Assembly (NCBI GenBank): GCA_012727685.1
Contig: JAAYGO010000004.1
Coordinates: forward strand, 1 to 18,909
Length of the DNA: 18,909 nt
Direction: 5' to 3'
From: Bacillota bacterium
GTDB taxonomy: Bacteria; Bacillota; Dethiobacteria; DTU022
Positions 13,134 through 18,909 of the stretch are shown here, one piece after another (within the stretch, counting starts at the first letter, position 1; each line of letters starts with the position of its first letter). A program made the position numbers and the translations under genes. The notes under the pieces are model-generated. The model saw only the letters and a program-made list of their open reading frames with translations. It was not told where the DNA came from and did no database searches.

Positions 13134-13502
13134 CTAAATCACTTCGGGAGCAAGGGAGATGATCTTCATAAAATCCTTATCCCGCAACTCCCGCGCCACG
13201 GGCCCAAAAATACGGGTACCCCGGGGATTATTCTGCTCATTGATGATCACGGCCGCGTTTTCATCAAAATGAATATGCGAGCCGTCGCTGCGGTTCATGG
13301 TGCTGCGGGTGCGAACGATCACCGCCCGGACCACATCACCTTTTTTTACCACTCCACCGGGAGTCGCTTCCTTGACGGAGGCAATAATAATATCACCGAT
13401 CTGTCCGGATTTCCGCTTCGAACCTCCGAGGACCTTGATGCACAAAATTTTCTTTGCCCCGGAATTATCGGCTACATTTAAGATGGTTTCACTTTGAATC
13501 AT
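13134..13502 (-). CDS. rplN: Ribosomal protein L14
   Basis: L14 forms an intersubunit bridge and is the binding site of the silencing factor RsfS. The 122-residue protein has the full family length, with MIQSETILNVADNSGAKKI at the N terminus and RGTRIFGPVARELRDKDFMK near the end. ATG 13502 follows AAGGAG by 9 nt. It lies between rpsQ and rplX. Confidence 0.98.
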   Translation of the reverse strand: MIQSETILNVADNSGAKKILCIKVLGGSKRKSGQIGDIIIASVKEATPGGVVKKGDVVRAVIVRTRSTMNRSDGSHIHFDENAAVIINEQNNPRGTRIFGPVARELRDKDFMKIISLAPEVI

Positions 13503-13550
13503 TCAATGCCACTCCTTTCCCCTCCCGGCCCCATGACGCCGAAAGAGAAT

Positions 13551-13808
13551 CTACAACTGCGACCGTTCCATGATTTCCACCAGGCGCCACCGCTTTTCTT
13601 TGCTCAGAGGCCTGGTTTCCATAATTTTAACCATGTCTCCTACCCGGGATTCATTGCGCTCATCGTGAAACTTGTATTTTTTCGTGCGGCGAATGATCTT
13701 GCCATACAGGGGGTGCCGGGTGATCCTGACCACGGCGGCAACCCTGGTTTTATCCATTTTATCGCTGACCACGCGGCCAATGCGCACCTTGCGGTTACCC
13801 TTTTCCAA
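13551..13808 (-). CDS. rpsQ: Ribosomal protein S17
   Basis: S17 is an OB-fold protein and an early binder of the 16S rRNA 5' domain. The 85-residue product shows IGRVVSDKMDKTRVAAVV and a YKFHDERNESRVGDMVKIME-type segment, then TRPLSKEKRWRLVEI. It starts at TTG 13808, with AAGGAGGC 7 nt upstream. The next in-frame ATG codons fall inside conserved sequence, so TTG is the likely start. Confidence 0.97.
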   Translation of the reverse strand: MEKGNRKVRIGRVVSDKMDKTRVAAVVRITRHPLYGKIIRRTKKYKFHDERNESRVGDMVKIMETRPLSKEKRWRLVEIMERSQL

Positions 13809-13833
13809 GATTTATGCCTCCTTTCAACCGCTT

Positions 13834-14025
13834 TCAGCTCAAGGCCCGTTCCCTGAGTATGGTTTTCACCCTGGCGATCCCGCGGCGCACTTCTTTAATG
13901 CGCATCGTGTTTTCCAGCTGCCCGGTGGCCAACTGAAAGCGCAAATTGAAAAGCTCTTCCTTCAGCTCTTTCAACTTATCTTGCAACTCTTCGTCGCTTA
14001 ATTCGCGGATCTCCTTCGCCTTCAT
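13834..14025 (-). CDS. rpmC: Ribosomal protein L29
   Basis: L29 is a small two-helix protein at the tunnel exit near the binding site of trigger factor and SRP. The 63-residue product starts MKAKEIRELSDEELQDKLKE and contains LFNLRFQLATGQLENTMRI, the family's coiled-coil pair. The start overlaps the rplP stop as ATGA, so it is translationally coupled to L16. Confidence 0.97.
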   Translation of the reverse strand: MKAKEIRELSDEELQDKLKELKEELFNLRFQLATGQLENTMRIKEVRRGIARVKTILRERALS

Positions 14026-14450
14026 TCAGCAACACCACCCGCTTCAACTCTTTTGACAAACTTGGCCTTAACCGGCAGTTTGTTCGCCGCCAGGCGAATC
14101 GCCTCTCTGGCCGTATCTTCGTCTACGCCAGCCAGTTCAAACATGATGCGGCCCGGTTTGACTACGGCTACCCAGTATTCCGGGGAACCCTTGCCCTTGC
14201 CCATCCGTGTCTCAGCAGGCTTTTCCGTTACCGGCTTGTCGGGGAAAATCCTGATCCAGACCTTGCCGCCCCTTTTGATATAACGGGTCATGGCAATCCG
14301 GGCTGCTTCGATTTGCTGGCTGGTAATCCAGGAAGGCTCCAGGGCCTGCATCCCGTATTCGCCATATTGAAGCTCTGTGCCGCCCTTGGCCTGCCCTTTC
14401 ATTCTACCCCGGTGCTGTCGGCGATACTTTACCCTTTTCGGCATTAACAT
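14022..14450 (-). CDS. rplP: Ribosomal protein L16
   Basis: L16 organises the A-site region and the peptidyl transferase surroundings. The 142-residue product begins MLMPKRVKYRRQHRGRMKG and includes the conserved WIRIFPDKPVTEKPAETRMG and GKGSPEYWVAVVKPGRIMFE. ATG 14450 is 11 nt from GAGGAGG; the ATG two codons later is 17 nt away, so I chose the first, which also agrees with the MLMPKR form common in Clostridia. It overlaps rpmC by 4 nt. Confidence 0.98.
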   Translation of the reverse strand: MLMPKRVKYRRQHRGRMKGQAKGGTELQYGEYGMQALEPSWITSQQIEAARIAMTRYIKRGGKVWIRIFPDKPVTEKPAETRMGKGKGSPEYWVAVVKPGRIMFELAGVDEDTAREAIRLAANKLPVKAKFVKRVEAGGVAE

Positions 14451-14453
14451 GCT

Positions 14454-15119
14454 CTAACTAACCTCCTCCGTGCTCCCGCGTTCGGCCGGCTTGGAAGGCA
14501 GCACCTCACCTTTATAAATCCATACTTTGACCCCGATCCGGCCGTAGGTGGTATGGGCTTCCGCCTTGCCAAAATCGATATCGGCGCGCATTGTTTGCAG
14601 TGGAACCGTTCCTTCCAGGTAGCTCTCGCTGCGCGCCATCTCGGCGCCGCCGAGACGGCCTTTGCAGGAGATACGAATCCCCTTGGCACCGGCCCGCATG
14701 GTGCGAAAAACTGCCTGTTTCATGGCGCGGCGAAAGGCGATCCGGCGTTCCAGCGCGTTGGCCACGCTTTCGGCAACCAGATAAGCGTCCAGCTCCGGCA
14801 CCTTGATCTCGATAATATTCAGGTGGACCTTTTTACCGGTTCGCTTCTCCAGTTGCTTGCGCAATTCGTCTACGCCGGTGCCACCCCGGCCGATGACCAT
14901 GCCCGGCTTGGCGGTATGAATATTAATGCGCAGGTTGTTGGCCGCCCGCTCTATTTCGATCCGTGATACGCTGGCAGCAGCCAGTTCCTTCCTCAGGTAG
15001 TTTCGGATCTGCAGATCTTCGTGCAAAAGCTCGGAATAATTCTTATCGGCATACCAGCGGGCGTCCCAGTCCCGGATCACGCCGATGCGAAATCCGATCG
15101 GACTAACTTTTTGACCCAC
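14454..15119 (-). CDS. rpsC: Ribosomal protein S3
   Basis: S3 lines the mRNA entry tunnel and contributes to ribosomal helicase activity. The 221-residue protein has the opening GQKVSPIGFRIGVIRDWDAR, a type II KH motif GMVIGRGGTGVDEL at about 73-86, and the C-terminal stretch GRLGGAEMARSE. Translation starts at GTG 15119, two bases after the rplV stop; AAGGAGGG lies within the end of rplV. No nearby ATG fits the family's start. Confidence 0.98.
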   Translation of the reverse strand: MGQKVSPIGFRIGVIRDWDARWYADKNYSELLHEDLQIRNYLRKELAAASVSRIEIERAANNLRINIHTAKPGMVIGRGGTGVDELRKQLEKRTGKKVHLNIIEIKVPELDAYLVAESVANALERRIAFRRAMKQAVFRTMRAGAKGIRISCKGRLGGAEMARSESYLEGTVPLQTMRADIDFGKAEAHTTYGRIGVKVWIYKGEVLPSKPAERGSTEEVS

Positions 15120-15121
15120 GG

Positions 15122-15463
15122 CTAACCCTCCTTTCTTTCCTTGACGATCACGGTAATATGGCTGGTGCGCTTGCGGATCAGATAGCGCCGCCCCCTGGCC
15201 CGGGGCTGCACCCGCTTATAGGTGGGTCCCTCGTCCACAAAAATGCGATCAATATAAAGACCGACTCTGCTTAACTCAAGATTGTTCTCCGCGTTGGCCG
15301 CCGCCGACTGGACGACCTTGGCAATCATTTTAGCCGCCCGGTTGGGGGTATAGCGCAATATGCTCAACGCTTCGTCCACATTCTTGCGGCGAATTAAATC
15401 AACCACCGCCCTGGCCTTGCGCGGTGGGATCCGCAGATAGCGAGCCTGTGCTCTTGCTTCCAT
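15122..15463 (-). CDS. rplV: Ribosomal protein L22
   Basis: L22 has a long beta hairpin that lines the peptide exit tunnel. The 113-residue product contains YLRIPPRKARAVVDLIRRK and LYIDRIFVDEGPTYKRVQPR, and the loop-strand RARGRRYLIRKRTSHITVIV. ATG 15463 has GAGGAGGCGG upstream. It lies between rpsS and rpsC in standard S10-operon order. Confidence 0.98.
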   Translation of the reverse strand: MEARAQARYLRIPPRKARAVVDLIRRKNVDEALSILRYTPNRAAKMIAKVVQSAAANAENNLELSRVGLYIDRIFVDEGPTYKRVQPRARGRRYLIRKRTSHITVIVKERKEG

Positions 15464-15485
15464 TTCTTAACCGCCTCCTCATGCC

Positions 15486-15770
15486 CTACTTTAAAGAGGT
15501 AGAGCGCTCGGTGTGATGCCCGTGTCCCCGGAAAGTACGGGTCGTGGCAAATTCGCCCAGTTTATGCCCCACCATATCTTCACTGATATAGACGGGAATA
15601 TGCTTGCGCCCGTCGTGTACCGCGATTGTATGACCGACCATTTCGGGGAAAATGGTGGAGCGCCGGGACCAGGTTTTAATTACCCTTTTTTCTCCCTTTT
15701 CGTTCATCCGCCGTATCTTGGCCATGAGGCTTTCTTCAACATACGGCCCTTTCTTTAATGAACGGGACAT
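15486..15770 (-). CDS. rpsS: Ribosomal protein S19
   Basis: S19 partners with S13 in the 30S head and contacts bridge B1a. The 94-residue protein starts MSRSLKKGPYVEESLMAKI and carries the signature HTIAVHDGRKHIPVYISEDM and LGEFATTRTFRGHGHH. ATG 15770 follows GAGGAGGT at short spacing. It lies between rplB and rplV. Confidence 0.98.
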   Translation of the reverse strand: MSRSLKKGPYVEESLMAKIRRMNEKGEKRVIKTWSRRSTIFPEMVGHTIAVHDGRKHIPVYISEDMVGHKLGEFATTRTFRGHGHHTERSTSLK

Positions 15771-15793
15771 AAAAGTACCTCCTCTTGAGCTTA

Positions 15794-16624
15794 CTACTTG
15801 CCGCGGCGGCGGACAATGAACTGGTCCGACGCTTTTTTCTTCGGACGGGTCTTATAGCCCAAAGTAGGCTTACCCCACGGGGTAACCGGACTTTTTAAAC
15901 CGATGGGGGCTTTCCCCTCGCCGCCGCCGTGCGGGTGGTCCGCAGGGTTCATCACGGAACCGCGCACCGTAGGCCGGCGCCCAAGCCAGCGCTGGCGACC
16001 GGCTTTACCGATCGTAATGTTTTCATGCTCGACGTTTCCCAACTGGCCAATCGTCGCGCGGCAGTTGAGGTGCACCAGCCGCACTTCACCCGAAGGCAAG
16101 CGCAGGTGGCCGAAACGACCTTCCTTGGCCACCAGTTGGGCTGCAGCCCCCGCCGAGCGAACCAGTTGGCCGCCGCGGCCTTCTTTCAACTCCACATTAT
16201 GCACGAAAGTTCCCACCGGGATTTCTTTTAAAAGCGTCGCATTGCCGGGACGGATTTCCGCCTTCGGCCCGGACATGACAGTCTGTCCCACCTGGAGCCC
16301 GAGAGGAGCAAGAATATACCGTTTTTCCCCGTCGGCATAGTGCAGTAAGGCAATATGGGCCGAACGGTTCGGATCATATTCGATTCCTGCCACTTTGGCG
16401 GGGACATTATCCTTGTCGCGTTTAAAGTCGATCAAGCGGTACTTCCGTTTATGGCCGCCGCCCCGGTGGCGAACAGTAATCCGGCCATAGGAGTTGCGTC
16501 CTGACCGTTTCTTCAGCGGTGCCAGGAGCGACTTCTCCGGTTCTTTCCGGGTGATCTCCTCGAAAGTCGATACGGTCAAGAAGCGCCGCCCCGGCGATGT
16601 AGCTTTATATCTTTTCACTGCCAT
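15794..16624 (-). CDS. rplB: Ribosomal protein L2
   Basis: L2 is a large primary binder of 23S rRNA needed for subunit association and peptidyl transferase activity. The 276-residue product has full length. RITVRHRGGGHKRKYR occurs near residue 48. The C-terminal signature MNPADHPHGGGEGKAP contains a histidine at about 230 matching the functionally important H229 of E. coli L2. ATG 16624 has GGGAGGAG 6 nt upstream. Confidence 0.98.
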   Translation of the reverse strand: MAVKRYKATSPGRRFLTVSTFEEITRKEPEKSLLAPLKKRSGRNSYGRITVRHRGGGHKRKYRLIDFKRDKDNVPAKVAGIEYDPNRSAHIALLHYADGEKRYILAPLGLQVGQTVMSGPKAEIRPGNATLLKEIPVGTFVHNVELKEGRGGQLVRSAGAAAQLVAKEGRFGHLRLPSGEVRLVHLNCRATIGQLGNVEHENITIGKAGRQRWLGRRPTVRGSVMNPADHPHGGGEGKAPIGLKSPVTPWGKPTLGYKTRPKKKASDQFIVRRRGK

Positions 16625-16641
16625 CTCTTACTCCTCCCTCG

Positions 16642-16935
16642 CTACCGGCCTTCAAAAAGTTCGATCGTCTTGCTGTCATCGGTCAAGGTAACGATCGCTT
16701 TTTTCCAGCGGGGCTGAAATCCCGCCGGATATCTGCCCATGCGTTTTTGCTTGCCCTTGAAATTGGCGGTGTTTACCGCCTTGACTTTCACATCGAAAAT
16801 CTCTTCGAGGGCATTTTTAATTTCGATCTTGTTGGCGTCGCGAGCCACAACAAAAGCATACTTTTTCTCTTCCATCATGTTCGTGGTCTTTTCAGTAACC
16901 AGCGGCCGGATGATTATATCACGGGCATCTCTCAT
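16642..16935 (-). CDS. rplW: Ribosomal protein L23
   Basis: L23 surrounds the tunnel exit and docks trigger factor and SRP. The 97-residue product contains IIRPLVTEKTTNMMEEKKYA, the family's opening, then IKNALEEIFDVKVKAVNTAN and RMGRYPAGFQPRWKKAIVTL. Its ATG overlaps the rplD stop (ATGA), so L4 and L23 are translationally coupled. Confidence 0.98.
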   Translation of the reverse strand: MRDARDIIIRPLVTEKTTNMMEEKKYAFVVARDANKIEIKNALEEIFDVKVKAVNTANFKGKQKRMGRYPAGFQPRWKKAIVTLTDDSKTIELFEGR

Positions 16936-17558
16936 TCCCCGAACACCTCCTGCAAGGCTCCCAGGGCTTCCCTGGTGATGACCAGATGTTCATAGCTCAA
17001 GATGTCGAGCACATTTAGCTGCCGGGCCACCGTGGTCTTAACCCCGGGCAGGTTTCTGGCCGATTTGATGACAATCTGATCCGGCGCAGGGAGCACGATC
17101 AGAGCGCTAGGCGCCGCTTGCAGGTTGTTTAAAACCTGTAATAACTCCTTTGTCTTCGGCTCGCTTAAGCCAAAGTCATCAACAATCCGGACATTACCGG
17201 CCGCCACCTTGGCGCTTAAAGCCGAGCGCAGCGCCGCGCGGCGCATTTTTTTGGGGACGCTGTAGCCGTAATCACGCGGCTGCGGCCCAAATACAGTGCC
17301 GCCGCCCACCCAGATGGGGGAGCGGGTGCTGCCGTGGCGGGCCCGTCCAGTCCCTTTCTGGACCCAGGGTTTCGAACCGCCGCCCCTGACTTCACCGCGA
17401 TCCCTGGTGGAGGCGTTTCCCTGGCGCTGCCGGGCCGCCTGCGACACCACTGCATGGTAAAGGGCTCCCTTTTTCAGCGGTGCGGCAAAGAGCGCGTCCT
17501 GGACCTCTACTTCGTCCACTTGTTCACCATTGCAATTATATAAAGCTAACCTAGGCAT
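16932..17558 (-). CDS. rplD: Ribosomal protein L4
   Basis: L4 lines the peptide tunnel; in E. coli it represses the S10 operon. The 208-residue product has the long conserved tunnel loop (about residues 45-90), including GEVRGGGSKPWVQKGTGRAR and GGGTVFGPQPRDYGYSVPKK. The C-terminal globular part ends with SYEHLVITREALGALQE. ATG 17558 has AAGGAGAT 9 nt upstream. No S10 leader resembling the E. coli L4 target is visible before rpsJ. Confidence 0.98.
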   Translation of the reverse strand: MPRLALYNCNGEQVDEVEVQDALFAAPLKKGALYHAVVSQAARQRQGNASTRDRGEVRGGGSKPWVQKGTGRARHGSTRSPIWVGGGTVFGPQPRDYGYSVPKKMRRAALRSALSAKVAAGNVRIVDDFGLSEPKTKELLQVLNNLQAAPSALIVLPAPDQIVIKSARNLPGVKTTVARQLNVLDILSYEHLVITREALGALQEVFGE

Positions 17559-17592
17559 GATCAGGGCATCTCCTTTCTAAAAACGCGCGTCA

Positions 17593-18225
17593 TTAACCTT
17601 TTCTTTTGACGGCCGCTTTAATTACCACCAGGCCGCCCTGGGGCCCGGGGACTGCACCTTTCACCAGCAAAATGTTTTTTTCGCCGTCTGCCTGCACCAC
17701 GCGCAGGTTCTGGATGGTGCGGCGCTTTCCACCCATCCGGCCGGGCAATAACCGTCCTTTAAAGACCCGGGCCGCGGTGATCGCACCCAAAGAGCCGGGG
17801 CCACGGTGATAGTGCGAACCGTGGGCCATTGCGCCCCTGGCAAAACCGAGCCTTTTGATGGAACCGGCAAAACCCTTGCCGCGGGTAACGGCGCTCACAT
17901 CGACCAGATCACCGGGGGAGAAAAGATCCGCCCGGAGCTCCTGGCCGCTGCTAAAAGCTGCCGGATCTTCGACTCTAAATTCCCTTAAATAGCGGCAAGG
18001 CCGCAGGTTATGCTTTTGATAATGGCCTTTTAACGGGCGGTTAACCCGATGCTCTTTGATTTCACCGAACCCAATCTGAATGCTGTTATAACCGTCCCGG
18101 GAAGAATCCTTGACCTGGACCACATAGCAGGGTCCCGCCTGCAGAACGGTAACCGGAATCACACGCCCCTCTTCATCATAAACCTGGGTCATCCCTATTT
18201 TCCGGGCTAACAATGCCTTGGTCAT
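17593..18225 (-). CDS. rplC: Ribosomal protein L3
   Basis: L3 is one of the first proteins in 50S assembly and its loop reaches towards the peptidyl transferase centre. The 210-residue product begins TKALLARKIGMTQVYDEEGR and contains VTRGKGFAGSIKRLGFARG and GRLLPGRMGGKRRTIQNL, all diagnostic. ATG 18225 has AGGAGGTG 9 nt upstream. It follows rpsJ directly. Confidence 0.98.
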   Translation of the reverse strand: MTKALLARKIGMTQVYDEEGRVIPVTVLQAGPCYVVQVKDSSRDGYNSIQIGFGEIKEHRVNRPLKGHYQKHNLRPCRYLREFRVEDPAAFSSGQELRADLFSPGDLVDVSAVTRGKGFAGSIKRLGFARGAMAHGSHYHRGPGSLGAITAARVFKGRLLPGRMGGKRRTIQNLRVVQADGEKNILLVKGAVPGPQGGLVVIKAAVKRKG

Positions 18226-18257
18226 CGCTTGTCACACCTCCTGCTTGCCTCTTAAGC

Positions 18258-18566
18258 CTACAACTTGATCTCAATATCGACACCGGCCGGTAAATCCAAG
18301 CGCATCAAGGCATCGATTGTCTTCGGTGTAGGTTCCAGGATATCGATCAAACGCTTATGAGTGCGTATTTCGAATTGCTCCCGCGAGTCTTTATACTTGT
18401 GGGGAGCACGGATCACCGTGTAGAGATTTCTTTCCGTGGGCAGGGGGACCGGACCCGAAACCTCGGCTCCGGTCCGCCGGGCTGTCTCCACGATCTTTCC
18501 GGCAGACTGATCCAAGAGCTGGTGATCAAAAGCTCTTAACCTGATGCGAATTTTTTGGTTGCTCAT
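18258..18566 (-). CDS. rpsJ: Ribosomal protein S10
   Basis: S10 is part of the 30S head and also the NusE subunit of antitermination complexes. The 102-residue protein reads NQKIRIRLRAFDHQLLDQSA, then TGAEVSGPVPLPTERNLYTV and RTHKRLIDILEPTPKTIDAL, matching the family throughout. The start ATG 18566 fits the conserved N terminus, but its AAGGAGG site ends 14 nt upstream, further than usual. It is the first gene of the S10 operon and follows tuf after 117 nt. Confidence 0.98.
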   Translation of the reverse strand: MSNQKIRIRLRAFDHQLLDQSAGKIVETARRTGAEVSGPVPLPTERNLYTVIRAPHKYKDSREQFEIRTHKRLIDILEPTPKTIDALMRLDLPAGVDIEIKL

Positions 18567-18683
18567 CAGCTTATTCTATGCCTCCTTATTCGCCTGATTA
18601 AACAGACATGCTCCGTAAAAATTACCCGGATCGAACCGGCAACCTTTTACTTCATCGCTAAAAACAAACACTTGCTTGCTTAA

Positions 18684-18909
18684 TTACTCGATGATATCGG
18701 TGACGACGCCGGCGCCGACGGTGCGTCCCCCTTCGCGAATGGCGAAACGCAGGCCTTCCTCAATGGCGATGGGGGTAATCAGCTCAATCTGCATGTTCAC
18801 ATTGTCGCCGGGCATAACCATCTCCACCCCTTCGGGAAGGAAAATGGTCCCCGTCACGTCGGTGGTCCGGAAATAAAACTGCGGCCGGTAACCCGGGAAA
18901 AACGGCGTA
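18684..18909 (-). CDS. tuf: Elongation factor Tu, C-terminal fragment
   Basis: EF-Tu delivers aminoacyl-tRNA to the ribosome. The visible 75 codons encode the end of domain III: TPFFPGYRPQFYFRTTDVTG, the stretch with MVMPGDNVNMQIELI, and the ending REGGRTVGAGVVTDIIE followed by TAA. Identity to EF-Tu is clear; the rest lies beyond the right edge. In the 117-nt gap to rpsJ I see no strong terminator or promoter, which suggests transcription continues from the str operon into the S10 operon. Confidence 0.97.
   Translation of the reverse strand, partial: TPFFPGYRPQFYFRTTDVTGTIFLPEGVEMVMPGDNVNMQIELITPIAIEEGLRFAIREGGRTVGAGVVTDIIE

Noticed and set aside
18617..18639. CCGG-TTCGAT-CCGG hairpin followed by five T on the minus strand, between tuf and rpsJ; also resembles a tRNA T-arm (GGTTCGATCC)
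   Set aside because: The continuous stem is only 4 bp and extends only through mismatches, so it is weak as a terminator. No acceptor or anticodon arms surround it, so it is not a tRNA.

Overview
The window is almost entirely a bacterial ribosomal-protein supercluster read on the minus strand. In transcription order (right to left) it runs: the 3' end of tuf; the S10-spc-alpha genes rpsJ-rplC-rplD-rplW-rplB-rpsS-rplV-rpsC-rplP-rpmC-rpsQ-rplN-rplX-rplE-rpsN-rpsH-rplF-rplR-rpsE-rpmD-rplO-secY-map-KOW protein-infA-rpmJ-rpsM-rpsK-rpsD-rpoA-rplQ; the energy-coupling (ECF) transporter core ecfA1-ecfA2-ecfT; truA; and the first 13 codons of rplM. The order, the placement of rpsD between rpsK and rpoA, the ecf-truA-rplM tail, the four-cysteine forms of S4 and S14, and strong purine-rich ribosome binding sites point to a Clostridia-type member of the Bacillota with medium-high GC, close to Peptococcaceae/Moorella-like lineages. 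That placement is an inference from gene order and protein character, not from a database search.

Layout: 1-41 is the start of rplM with its own sigma-A-type promoter (85-113). 129-869 is truA, also with its own promoter (900-928). 870-1198 is the only stretch over 300 bases without a minus-strand gene. It holds that promoter and, on the plus strand, what looks like the decayed end of a Phd/VapB-type antitoxin gene with a possible toxin start. 1180-1210 is an intrinsic terminator whose loop contains the ecfT stop codon. 1199-3680 is the ecfT/ecfA2/ecfA1 cassette. 3704-3737 is a second intrinsic terminator, which closes the ribosomal supercluster after rplQ. 3796-18566 is an unbroken run of translation, secretion and transcription genes with gaps mostly under 50 nt and several 4-base ATGA overlaps. 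18684-18909 is the end of tuf.

Together the genes encode about half of the ribosomal proteins, the RNA polymerase alpha subunit, initiation factor IF-1, the SecY translocon channel and methionine aminopeptidase, so ribosome production, transcription, nascent-chain processing and export are set at one locus. Points outside the standard layout are: no adenylate kinase gene between secY and map (only 7 nt separate them); a small KOW-domain protein between map and infA; an EcfA2 with an altered ABC signature (FSAGQ); possible translational control elements in front of rpsD and rpoA; and the antitoxin-like relic between truA and ecfT. I see no CRISPR array, insertion sequence, phage gene, rRNA or tRNA, and no clear new multi-gene system. 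The relic is the closest thing to an unexplained locus.
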